Assembly: GCA_017512725.1 (NCBI GenBank)
Contig: JAFWEW010000039.1
Span: 1 to 64,000, forward strand
DNA from: Solobacterium sp.
Lineage (GTDB): Bacteria > Bacillota_I > Bacilli_A > Erysipelotrichales > Erysipelotrichaceae
Reading direction: 5' to 3'
Length of the DNA: 64,000 nucleotides
Each line of letters begins with the position of its first letter. Positions within the stretch are counted from its first letter, which is position 1. A program made the position numbers and the translations under genes. The notes under the pieces were generated by a model, which was not told the origin of the DNA, did not search any database, and saw nothing but the letters and a program-made list of their open reading frames with translations. Below, piece by piece: positions 7,881 through 15,412 of this stretch.

Positions 7881-8513
7881 ATGAAACTATATAAACCGGA
7901 AGCCCTTGTGGCGGTCAGCCGTTACCATAATTTCTTCCCGACACTGAGTGAACAGGTTCAGGCAGATATCTATGCACGTATGGCGGAACTGATCGAGGAG
8001 GAAAAGAAATACTGTGACAAAGGCAACTACAGTCATATGGCGCAGATCCTGACTTCTGTTGCGATGTATGAAGTCCTGCAGAAACACGGAAAGAGCGGGG
8101 ACGAGGCATATCAGATTGTTTCCGAAGAAATGTGGAAGTTCCTTGATCCGACCTCCATGCAGAAGATGGCAAAGAAAAGCTTCTTCCTGCCGCTCATGAA
8201 AAAGATCGTTCCGTTTGGATTCAAAAAGGGATCCGGCTATGGCTGGCGCTACACCTGGCACAAGGACGACCCGAAGGATCGGTTTCATTTCGAGTGTAAC
8301 GAATGTATCTATACGAAGATTCTCGGCAAACGCGGTCTGATGAAGCTGGGAGCTATGTGCTGTCATGCGGATATCATCAATTACGGCAGTCTGCCTTATA
8401 CGGATTTTGTACGTACGAAAACGCTCTGTCAGGGCGGTGACTGCTGTGACTTTCTCTTCATCCGGCATGAAACGGATGCCGGGGATGGCTGGGAGCGAAG
8501 TGCAAGCATCTGA
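7881..8513 (+). CDS. L-2-amino-thiazoline-4-carboxylic acid (ATC) hydrolase-like protein, copy 1
   Basis: A 210-residue protein; ATG 7881 follows GAAGGGAG. The N-terminal half is helical; the C-terminal half carries the conserved set ECNEC (Cys142), CCHAD (Cys160/161, Asp164) and GGDCCDF (Cys188/189, Asp190). This order recurs in the copies at 13872, 26687 and 27354 and matches the family annotated after the Pseudomonas enzyme that opens ATC in L-cysteine synthesis. That activity is known for few members, so the reaction here is uncertain; the Cys/Asp set could also bind metal. It follows its membrane partner after 29 bases. Confidence 0.75.
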   Translation: MKLYKPEALVAVSRYHNFFPTLSEQVQADIYARMAELIEEEKKYCDKGNYSHMAQILTSVAMYEVLQKHGKSGDEAYQIVSEEMWKFLDPTSMQKMAKKSFFLPLMKKIVPFGFKKGSGYGWRYTWHKDDPKDRFHFECNECIYTKILGKRGLMKLGAMCCHADIINYGSLPYTDFVRTKTLCQGGDCCDFLFIRHETDAGDGWERSASI

Positions 8514-8553
8514 TATGCGAATCGGAGAAGTGATTTTATCGGAGGGATAAGGT

Positions 8554-9288
8554 ATGACAGCAGAGGAACTGAGAAAGACATATATGCGAATGCTCTGGAT
8601 TATCCCGGGCATGTTTTTGGCGATGGTCGGCGACTACTGTATGGGTATTGAGCCGTCGGACAGTTATACAATCAGCGGGATGATTTCTTCAGGCTGGCTG
8701 ACCATTGACGACTGGAGGATTGCAGTATCCAATATCAGCGGTCTGATCGGAACGGCCTGCTATACCATTGCCGCACTGCCCTTTGCGGCATTTCTGCGGT
8801 GTATACTTTCTGATTGTAAAGACAAATGGGCAAAACGTTTTCTCAGGCTCTTCATTACAGGGCTGATCCTTGGAATCATGTGTTTCCTTTACTTCCATCT
8901 GGAATGCGGAACATTGATTCATAACTTCAATGTAATCTATGAAGCTGCAGGGGCTGATATGGAGCTCGCTGTGGCTCTGTGGAACCGTTGTTATATGGTT
9001 CAGATCGTTCCTTATTGGATAACATTTTTTGCCTTTGAACTGACTGTCCTGATTGGCTGGATCGCATTGATTTTGAAAAGGACATTCGCTCTGAACAGGA
9101 TATGGATACTTGCTGCTCCGCTGATCGTCGCAGGGATCGGTTATCTTTTGGAACTGATGATTCCCTTGCCGTTTAACGGTCTTGTCTCTGGATTTGAGAG
9201 TTTCGGCTGGATCGTGATGTTTCTTGGCGGCAGAAAACTTGTCCTGCAGGCCATGCAGAAAAAACAAAGTACACAGGAGACACTGTAA
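8554..9288 (+). CDS. Six- to seven-helix membrane protein (DUF6796-like)
   Basis: A 244-residue hydrophobic protein. Near the start it has AMVGDYCMGIEP, a pattern echoed by LAGDMLLGWG in the protein at 24884, and both end in a GW.....GG helix with a short basic tail. I place both tentatively in the family often labelled DUF6796; the function is unknown. It lies in the run of iron-block genes, 40 bases after the ATC-hydrolase-like gene, with GGAGGGATAAGGT before the ATG. Confidence 0.6.
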   Translation: MTAEELRKTYMRMLWIIPGMFLAMVGDYCMGIEPSDSYTISGMISSGWLTIDDWRIAVSNISGLIGTACYTIAALPFAAFLRCILSDCKDKWAKRFLRLFITGLILGIMCFLYFHLECGTLIHNFNVIYEAAGADMELAVALWNRCYMVQIVPYWITFFAFELTVLIGWIALILKRTFALNRIWILAAPLIVAGIGYLLELMIPLPFNGLVSGFESFGWIVMFLGGRKLVLQAMQKKQSTQETL

Positions 9289-9336
9289 ACTCACCGAAAG
9301 CACGAAATAACTTCAGTGACAGCGAATGGAGAGGTT

Positions 9337-10086
9337 ATGTATATCAATGAATACGGAAACAGAAATGATCCTTCGATTATCCTGCTTGCCCCGATGATGA
9401 TATCCGGATCGGATCTGTATGGTAAGATGAGCCCGTTTTTTCACGAATCCTATCATATTATTTCCCCTGATCAGGGAGGTCACGGGAAAGCAGGAGCGTA
9501 TATCAGCGCGGATGAAGAGTATCAAACCCTGAAGAGTTATCTGCTTGAGACGGGATGCACAGATATTGAATTGGTCTATGGGGCATCATTAGGGGCAGCA
9601 GTAGCCTACAGGCTTTTTCTTGACTCTGCATTTACGGTCCGTCATGCATGGCTTGACGGCGTAGCGCTTACGAAAAATGCCGGCTTCGCGGAATGGTTTG
9701 TCAGTAAGATGTACCGTTCCAGAAAGAAAAAGTCCGCGAAACTGAAGGGCAGGCCATCTTCGATGCTCATTGATATGTATGGTATAGATTATGCGACGCT
9801 CATGGCAAATAATTTTGAGCGCATTACACCGGAAGATATTGATGCGATCTGCCATGCCTGCTGTCATTATGATCTGCGCAAGCTGACTGAGGAAGAACAG
9901 CGCAAACTTCATCTGGATTTTGGAGAAAATGATTTTGATCTGAGATATTCCCGAAAAACGATCCCCGTGTATATGCCGGGGGCAGAACTCGTAATACGTC
10001 CCGGATACAAGCACTGCGGTTATATGGCTGCGCATACGAAGGAATACGTGGAGGAAATCGAACGCTTTATCAGAGGGACTGTATGA
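9337..10086 (+). CDS. Alpha/beta-hydrolase-fold protein
   Basis: A 249-residue protein with LLAPMM, a DQGGHG loop, the nucleophile elbow YGASLGA (Ser84) and a possible late His (KHCGYM). ATG 9337 is taken because GGAGAGG precedes it closely; GTG 9316 is an alternative. It is a relative of the proteins at 6385 and 17574. Family members with this compact fold include small esterases and thioesterases, but nothing visible fixes the substrate. Confidence 0.75.
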   Translation: MYINEYGNRNDPSIILLAPMMISGSDLYGKMSPFFHESYHIISPDQGGHGKAGAYISADEEYQTLKSYLLETGCTDIELVYGASLGAAVAYRLFLDSAFTVRHAWLDGVALTKNAGFAEWFVSKMYRSRKKKSAKLKGRPSSMLIDMYGIDYATLMANNFERITPEDIDAICHACCHYDLRKLTEEEQRKLHLDFGENDFDLRYSRKTIPVYMPGAELVIRPGYKHCGYMAAHTKEYVEEIERFIRGTV

Positions 10087-10114
10087 ATATGGAATCCAAG
10101 GCAGGAGGCTGGCT

Positions 10115-10552
10115 GTGATCGTTCAAAAAACATCCATTTTCCCGGCATCCAGGGAAACGGTATTCCGAAAGCTACAGCAGCTGGAGACGCTTCAGTATAT
10201 CGCAAAGCCATTTGCCAGCTTTGAGCCGTTCGGCGAAGAAAGGAAGGTATGGGCTGTTGGCGGTACATCCTCCTATCGCTTTAAGCTCTTTGGTTTCATC
10301 CCTTACGGTACGCATACGATCCGCATTCTCCGCTTTGATCCGGACGGCGTCAGCAGCCGGGAGGGCAACGAACATGTGCCGGTCTGGAACCACGACATCA
10401 GTTTGATCCCGATCGACCAGGAGCAAACGAGATATACGGACCGGGTCGAGATTCGGGCTGGCTGGAAGACCGTTTTTATATGGCTCTGGGCAAATGCTTT
10501 TTATGCCCACAGACAGAGAAAATGGATCGCGTTACTGAAGAAGGAGGCGTAG
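10115..10552 (+). CDS. SRPBCC-fold protein (polyketide cyclase / START-like), copy 1
   Basis: A 145-residue protein starting at GTG 10115 after AGGAGG. The opening FPASRETVFRKLQQLETL and the alternating strands and final helix are those of SRPBCC ligand-binding proteins, which bury hydrophobic small molecules. The next gene encodes a second member and follows after seven bases, with its own AAGGAGG. No catalytic residue can be assigned. Confidence 0.65.
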   Translation: MIVQKTSIFPASRETVFRKLQQLETLQYIAKPFASFEPFGEERKVWAVGGTSSYRFKLFGFIPYGTHTIRILRFDPDGVSSREGNEHVPVWNHDISLIPIDQEQTRYTDRVEIRAGWKTVFIWLWANAFYAHRQRKWIALLKKEA

Positions 10553-10559
10553 AACACAG

Positions 10560-11087
10560 ATGGTCACCTTAAATGAACAGATCGATATAAAAGCGCCGTA
10601 TGAGCGGATGGAAGCCTGGGTCGATCATTTTCAGGAAGAGTTCGTAAAATGGAGTCCTTATCATACGGAGTGTGAGCTGTATGACGGCGGCTATCAGAAA
10701 GGTATGAGGGTCAGGTTCCGTGAGATCGTCGGCGGGCTGGATTACAATGTGACCGGATCGATCACAGAATGCGAACAGGATAAAGACCATTTCCGCATTG
10801 TTTTCCAGAGTGATAAGAAGACCTCTTTCATCACGTTCGAAGGAAAGCGTACGGAAAACGGCTGCCACTTCTCTCATACGGAAGCTTTTGGCCTGACAAA
10901 ACCGATTATCGGGCCGATTCTGGAGTTTCTGACCTTCAAGGTGTTTTACCGGAAATGGTGCAACTGGAAGCTGATCCGGGACGATATGGTTTTAGATAAC
11001 CAATATCTGAATAACATCCTGACAGAGGGCAGATATCCGGACCGTATACCGGAGATCGAAGCCTTGTCGAATGCACAGAGGAAATAG
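10560..11087 (+). CDS. SRPBCC-fold protein, copy 2
   Basis: A 175-residue protein: the start IDIKAPYERMEAWV (helix-grip N-terminus), strands through about residue 120 and a long C-terminal helix fit the SRPBCC superfamily. It stops three bases before the ketopantoate-reductase-like gene. Together with copy 1 it suggests that this operon handles a hydrophobic or aromatic small molecule. Confidence 0.65.
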   Translation: MVTLNEQIDIKAPYERMEAWVDHFQEEFVKWSPYHTECELYDGGYQKGMRVRFREIVGGLDYNVTGSITECEQDKDHFRIVFQSDKKTSFITFEGKRTENGCHFSHTEAFGLTKPIIGPILEFLTFKVFYRKWCNWKLIRDDMVLDNQYLNNILTEGRYPDRIPEIEALSNAQRK

Positions 11088-11090
11088 AAA

Positions 11091-12059
11091 ATGAAGGTTT
11101 TAGTATATGGGGCCGGTGTGATCGGCGGGCAGCTTGTACATGCGCTCATTAAAAACGGAAATGACGTCACTGTGATCGCCCGCGGAGCATGGAAAGACAC
11201 GCTTGAGAAGGACGGCCTGCGCATCCGGCATTACATCCAGAAGAAGGATACGACGGATCATCCCCACGTGCTGGAAAAGCCGGACGGACAGCGGTACGAC
11301 ATTGCGTTTGCCGTGATGCAGTACCGACAGATGGAAAAGATTCTGGAGGATCTGGCTGCCTTAAACAGCCCTGTCGTTGTCCTTGTAGGCAATAATCTGT
11401 CTGTTTCCGAGATGGAGAGCCGCATCCTTCGTGCAACAGCTTCTCCGAAAGAAGTACTGTTCGGCTTTGGCTCCACAGCCGGGACACGCGAGAACGGGAA
11501 ACTTACAACTGTGCATGCCGGAGACGGCAAACTGACAATCGGAAAAGCTCACGCGGAGGCGACTGCCGAAGAAAAGGCATTGCTGAAACAACTCTTTGCG
11601 GGCAGCAGGATGTCGGTTTCCTGGTGTGACAATATGGACGCTTGGCTGAAATATCACGCGGCTTTTGTTCTGCCGGTCGTCTATCTGTGCTACAAAACAG
11701 GGTGCGATCTGAAGAGATCCACAAAAGAGGAAAGAAAGCTGCTGCTGGACGCGGCGCGCGACGCCTATCATCTGCTGATGGGGCTGGGCTATCCGGTCCG
11801 CCCGGCCGGGGATGAAAAAAGTCTGGAGCCGGGCCTCGCCAACGAACTGGCGAGGCTGGTCATCTACTGGGTATCCCGAACCCGGCTCGGAGCCCTATGC
11901 ACGACCGAGCATTGCCGTCACGCCCCAAGGGAGATGGAAGATCTGGACAGGGCGTTTCAGGAACTGAGAGCAAAAATGCCGGATTTCCCAATGCCGCATT
12001 TTGATGAGCTGTACAAAATGATGCCCTCGTGGGAAGAAATACGGAACACGTACATCTGA
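11091..12059 (+). CDS. Ketopantoate reductase (ApbA/PanE)-family dehydrogenase
   Basis: A 322-residue protein with the N-terminal Rossmann motif GAGVIGG (7-13), a basic residue after the second strand (ARGAW) for NADP, and the helical C-terminal domain with a Lys in WLKYHAAF at the place of the PanE catalytic Lys. Its context is not pantothenate synthesis, so I would not call it panE. Related reductases act on other 2-oxo or imine substrates. It overlaps the next gene if that uses GTG 12029. Confidence 0.75.
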   Translation: MKVLVYGAGVIGGQLVHALIKNGNDVTVIARGAWKDTLEKDGLRIRHYIQKKDTTDHPHVLEKPDGQRYDIAFAVMQYRQMEKILEDLAALNSPVVVLVGNNLSVSEMESRILRATASPKEVLFGFGSTAGTRENGKLTTVHAGDGKLTIGKAHAEATAEEKALLKQLFAGSRMSVSWCDNMDAWLKYHAAFVLPVVYLCYKTGCDLKRSTKEERKLLLDAARDAYHLLMGLGYPVRPAGDEKSLEPGLANELARLVIYWVSRTRLGALCTTEHCRHAPREMEDLDRAFQELRAKMPDFPMPHFDELYKMMPSWEEIRNTYI

Positions 12060-12511
12060 CAGCGGAGGGAAGAATCATTCAAAGACTGATCAGAACCTCC
12101 TGTGCAATTGCGAATGAGGATCTTGTCAAAGAAAAGGCTGGAAGGATCGCGGAGACGGCACAGAGACGATATGAGGAACTGCTTATCGAGAATGCCCATG
12201 ACAGCAAAGCGTTGCGAAAATATACTTTCCGGCGTATTTATCCGGCTATCGTGGCCTATGAGACCTTCAAATCCGAAGGCATCGAGCCTGAAAAAGCGGT
12301 CTGGTATATTCGCGAATACTTTCAGAGCTTCGCCGCGTCATCTGTCCCTCATCTGAAGCAGGTGATCCGGTGGTTCGGCCTTGCAAAGAAGGTCCCGAAA
12401 CTCTTCATGGACTTCTCGCTGAAGGGCTTCGGACCGGAGACGGGTTTTGAATTTGAGTCCCCTGAAACGAAGGGCAATGAAGCGCGCTTCAATATGGTGC
12501 GTTGCCCGTAA
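12029..12511 (+). CDS. Truncated ATC-hydrolase-like protein, copy 2
   Basis: 160 residues if started at GTG 12029. It matches the helical N-terminal half of the family and stops at FNMVRCP, exactly where the first conserved Cys of the other copies begins the catalytic-looking half. The second and third Cys and the Asp are missing. The start is also unusual: the only good ribosome site, GGAGGG (12063-12068), lies before ATC/ATT codons (12074, 12077) and a CTG, not before an ATG or GTG. It may be a decaying copy or a shortened regulatory version. Confidence 0.55.
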   Translation: MGRNTEHVHLTAEGRIIQRLIRTSCAIANEDLVKEKAGRIAETAQRRYEELLIENAHDSKALRKYTFRRIYPAIVAYETFKSEGIEPEKAVWYIREYFQSFAASSVPHLKQVIRWFGLAKKVPKLFMDFSLKGFGPETGFEFESPETKGNEARFNMVRCP

Positions 12512-12583
12512 TGCAGATTATTCATCTGCAGCATTTGCAAATGAACTGTAATACCCCCTAGGGCATAAAACGAGCACATAGAA

Positions 12584-12613
12584 AGGCAGAGACTCGATGG
12601 GGGATCTCTGCCT
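12584..12613. repeat. Perfect 9-bp hairpin between operon segments
   Basis: AGGCAGAGA (12584-12592), a 12-base loop and TCTCTGCCT (12605-12613). No T tract follows. It sits in the 223-base gap after the truncated ATC-hydrolase-like gene and may end or attenuate transcription before the hydrolase at 12735. Nothing else is clear in this gap except a doubtful 18-codon frame. Confidence 0.4.
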
Positions 12614-12734
12614 GCTTCCCACGGGATTGAGAAGCTATACAACAATACACTAACGGACGTACTGAATTATGCCGAAACTTAATGATAGAACTGAAAAATT
12701 CAAAGGTGCTGAATGAACTGCTCGGAAGGGTTGT

Positions 12735-13646
12735 ATGAACAGAATTTCCAGAGATGATAAACGAACGACAAAGTATACACGCAGCTTTAGTCTTGAAAAA
12801 GACGGTTTTGTTGGAGAACTGTACACAGGAGCCCGCTGTCCCGGTAAGGCAATTCTTTATGTCGGAGGTGCCGGTTGTAAGAAAAATATGACCATTATGA
12901 TGGGACAGTTCCTTGTGGATGCTGGATTTACAGTGCTGTTCCTGGGCTTCTATCTCTGGGACACCCTCCCAAAGGAAATGTGGAGCATTCCGGTTGATTA
13001 TTCAAAGCGGGCGGCGGTATGGCTGAAGGAAAATGGCTTCGATGTCTGCATGATCGGAACCTCTACAGGTGCCGGATATACATTGCTCTCTGCATCCCTG
13101 GTTCCGCAGATCAGCGGCGTTGTTGCTCTCAGCGGTTTTGATTACGTGATGGAGGGCTGCAGGTTTTTCCGCAAGCCGTCCGGTCATTCTGTGTACACCT
13201 TTCAGGGAAAAGAAGTGCCATTCTCTCACTTTGATATTATTCAGGATGGCTGGGTAAAAGCATTTCGGAACGCAAAAAAAGATGGTATATCCATGGCAGG
13301 ATTCATGCGGTATGGATATGAGCATACACGCTATAACCCGGAATCCCGCATCAGGGTGGAAGACATATGCGGGGATATTCTGTTTCTCGGCCCAACGGAC
13401 GACTCTGCATGGCCGTCTGATACTGCCGCAAAACGAATGATGGATTTGCTGAAGAAAGCAGGATTCCGTCATCACGCGGAATTGAAACTGTACGACTCCA
13501 CCGCACATGGTTTGGGTGTCGGTGAACTGACGGGGATCTATAAACTTCTTGCCGGATTCTTGGTGAAGGAAGACAGAAAGCTGGCAGAAGAAGCCAGACA
13601 ATATGTGATTTCATGGCTTGACCGCTGGGCAAAAGGGAATCTGTGA
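12735..13646 (+). CDS. Acyl-CoA thioester hydrolase / BAAT-like alpha/beta hydrolase
   Basis: 303 residues; GGAAGGG precedes ATG. The order is YVGGAGCKK oxyanion loop, GTSTGAG nucleophile elbow (Ser110), a late acidic residue (GPTDDSAWPS) and a His (TAHGLG). This layout is that of the C-terminal domain of bile acid-CoA:amino acid N-acyltransferase and acyl-CoA thioester hydrolases. The N-terminal accessory domain of those enzymes is absent. It is larger than, and different from, the three compact hydrolases nearby. Confidence 0.7.
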   Translation: MNRISRDDKRTTKYTRSFSLEKDGFVGELYTGARCPGKAILYVGGAGCKKNMTIMMGQFLVDAGFTVLFLGFYLWDTLPKEMWSIPVDYSKRAAVWLKENGFDVCMIGTSTGAGYTLLSASLVPQISGVVALSGFDYVMEGCRFFRKPSGHSVYTFQGKEVPFSHFDIIQDGWVKAFRNAKKDGISMAGFMRYGYEHTRYNPESRIRVEDICGDILFLGPTDDSAWPSDTAAKRMMDLLKKAGFRHHAELKLYDSTAHGLGVGELTGIYKLLAGFLVKEDRKLAEEARQYVISWLDRWAKGNL

Positions 13647-13671
13647 ATACAAGAAAACTTGTTAATCCTTC

Positions 13672-13718
13672 TTGATTTCCTGTGGTTTTAAGTTACAATT
13701 CCGTTAGGCATAACTAAC
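13672..13718 (+). promoter_or_regulatory. Promoter of the P1B-ATPase run with operator 1
   Basis: TTGATT (13672-13677), 16 bases, TACAAT (13694-13699), then the palindrome GTTAGGCATAACTAAC (13703-13718) over the expected transcription start. The promoter hexamers, spacing and operator position are the same as in front of feo, so this region is a duplicate of that control region. The operator puts the genes from 13872 to about 20985 under the same regulator as feo. Confidence 0.7.
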
Positions 13719-13791
13719 CTGTGTTTCGGATTTCGGGCTGAGACACTGCAGATCAGGCAGTCAAATATAGTTTTCTTTTTTTGAGCTTTAG

Positions 13792-13807
13792 GTTAGTTGG
13801 TACTAAC
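13792..13807 (+). promoter_or_regulatory. Operator 2 in the P1B-ATPase leader
   Basis: GTTAGTTGGTACTAAC, centred 89 bases after operator 1 (86 in the feo leader). The sequence between holds CAGGCAGTCA and a TTCTTTTTTTG run, which align with the feo leader. The first ribosome site (about 13853) lies downstream. Confidence 0.6.
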
Positions 13808-13871
13808 AAAAAAAGTCCGGCAGCTTGCTGCCCGACAGATATGTCTTTATCAGAAAGGGAAATCAACACCG

Positions 13872-14570
13872 ATGAATCATTTCACGATCGATCAGCTTCC
13901 TTACAGTGAAACAGTCCGCAACTGGCTGAGAGAGCGGTATGGAGAGGAGCAGTCAGATCAGATCTGGAAGAAAACGAAAGAGAAGTATACATCGTATCTG
14001 AATGATGTTCCGGATTGCGGTGGAAAGAGAAATGGACACGCACTTGCAATCTATGGAGGCCTGCTGGTGTTTGCGATGTATCCTTCGCTGCCGGATCAGC
14101 CGCAGATAAATGAACTTCAGGAGTTTGTTCAGAATATGTTTATGGCTCCTTTCATAAAACTGGGCAGGCTGTTTAATCTGAACCGTTCCGCTGACATGTG
14201 GATAATCGACAAGGTTTTTCGATTCAGCGGTAACCGTGACCGGAAAGATGCAGTCAAATATCCGGGTGGATTTATAAATGTTGATGTGCCGTATGACAGA
14301 GAACACCACGCGGCGCGCTATAACTTTACACAGTGTCCCAATGCGGAATTCGCAAAAAGGCACGGTCTCCTTCATGTATTGCCGCTTCTCTGCAACAGTG
14401 ATTTCTTCGGTATTTCAAAAATTCACGGGCAGCTGATCCGATGCAGTACCTGCGGGAATGGTAAGGTTTGTGACTATCTTGTGGTGGGAGACCATAATCC
14501 CATCGCTTCGGAATATATGACCGTTACGGATGACAGCGGATTTCTGGTCAGCAGGCATAAGGAGGAATAA
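13872..14570 (+). CDS. ATC-hydrolase-like protein, copy 3
   Basis: 232 residues from ATG 13872 (AGAAAGGGA upstream); a longer reading from TTG 13797 would run through the operator and is rejected. It has the helical N-terminal half, then FTQCPNAEF, LLCNSDF and GNGKVCDY, matching the Cys...Cys-x-x-Asp...CysAsp pattern of copies 1, 4 and 5. It is the first gene after the twin operators and is followed after two bases by a four-helix membrane protein, repeating the hydrolase-plus-membrane pairing. Confidence 0.75.
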   Translation: MNHFTIDQLPYSETVRNWLRERYGEEQSDQIWKKTKEKYTSYLNDVPDCGGKRNGHALAIYGGLLVFAMYPSLPDQPQINELQEFVQNMFMAPFIKLGRLFNLNRSADMWIIDKVFRFSGNRDRKDAVKYPGGFINVDVPYDREHHAARYNFTQCPNAEFAKRHGLLHVLPLLCNSDFFGISKIHGQLIRCSTCGNGKVCDYLVVGDHNPIASEYMTVTDDSGFLVSRHKEE

Positions 14571-14572
14571 GC

Positions 14573-15064
14573 ATGGTGGTAAAGCTATTGCTTGAAGGAC
14601 TGGGGCTGGGCTTTTTTCTGTATCTGGTCTGTGCGATTGGCATACGCCATGGAGCGGTCGGAATTGTTCATCTGTACAGCGAATCAGTGCAGAAGCGTGC
14701 AGTAGAACTTGGGCTGACGTCCTTTGACGAGATTCGGAAGAGGAGCCTTGAATTCAAAGGTCTCTGCATACCCGGGTATCTGATTTACGTTCTGGTATGT
14801 GTTTATGTAATCAATGGTGCGAGAGGATTCTTCCAGGGATTTTGGCAAATGTTCGTCATCCTGTCGATCATGAATCTCATTGACCGCTTACTGATCGATG
14901 GATACTGGGTTGGGCACACAAAGGCATGGGACATTCCGGGGACCGAAGATTTGAAGCCCTATATCTCGACAGCAGATAAAAAGAAAAAATGGATCATGGG
15001 AACAGCCGGAATGGCGGTTATATCGGCTGTCCTTTCCGGAATCATGTGCCTGATCATCAGATAA
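14573..15064 (+). CDS. Four-helix membrane protein, type B partner of an ATC-hydrolase-like gene
   Basis: 163 residues with helices at both ends and two in the middle. It is a clear paralogue of the protein at 27975: both contain (S/P)VQxRAxELGL in the first loop and a WVGH....IPGTED motif after the third helix. In both places the gene directly follows an ATC-hydrolase-like gene. The WVGHxxxWxIPGTED loop is conserved enough to be functional. The family is unknown to me. Confidence 0.7.
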   Translation: MVVKLLLEGLGLGFFLYLVCAIGIRHGAVGIVHLYSESVQKRAVELGLTSFDEIRKRSLEFKGLCIPGYLIYVLVCVYVINGARGFFQGFWQMFVILSIMNLIDRLLIDGYWVGHTKAWDIPGTEDLKPYISTADKKKKWIMGTAGMAVISAVLSGIMCLIIR

Positions 15065-15148
15065 TTTCGGCTGTTCTCTGGCAGGTATAAATTCAACAGG
15101 AATCGTCTTCCAGGCGACTGAAGTAAAGAGTTTTAGGAGGAAACAACA

Positions 15149-15412
15149 ATGAGCATCGGTGGAAAACTTGCATTATTTATCGGAGGGACAGTGTTTGGAT
15201 CAGCAGGATTCAGAATCCTTGGCAGCAAAGATGCGAAAAAAGTCTATACGCACGTGACTGCAGCAGCGCTCCGCTGCAAAGATGAAGTGATGCGGAACGT
15301 AGACGTCCTTCAGGAGAACTGCTCTGACATTCTGGCGGAGGCAAAAAGTATTAACGAAGCACGTGCCGCAGAGGAAAAAACAGCGGTCATTGAAGATACG
15401 GCGGAAGTATGA
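15149..15412 (+). CDS. DUF6110-like small protein, candidate ferrosome-type partner
   Basis: 87 residues after a strong AGGAGGAAA. A glycine-rich hydrophobic segment (LALFIGGTVFGSAGF) is followed by SKDAKKVYTHVTAAALR and a long helix with many Glu/Lys. This matches small proteins labelled DUF6110 that I recall next to P1B-type ATPases in gut Firmicutes and Actinobacteria. It overlaps the ATPase start (ATGA), so the two are made together. I infer a membrane-associated partner of the ATPase; whether it corresponds to one of the small Fez proteins needs comparison. Confidence 0.65.
   Translation: MSIGGKLALFIGGTVFGSAGFRILGSKDAKKVYTHVTAAALRCKDEVMRNVDVLQENCSDILAEAKSINEARAAEEKTAVIEDTAEV

Noticed and set aside
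11091-12059. PanE of pantothenate synthesis
   Set aside because: No pantothenate genes are nearby; it sits among SRPBCC and ATC-hydrolase-like genes, so only the family name is kept.
12682-12738. 18-codon frame ending in an ATGA overlap with the hydrolase at 12735
   Set aside because: There is no ribosome site before its ATG and no recognisable sequence, so the overlap alone is weak evidence.
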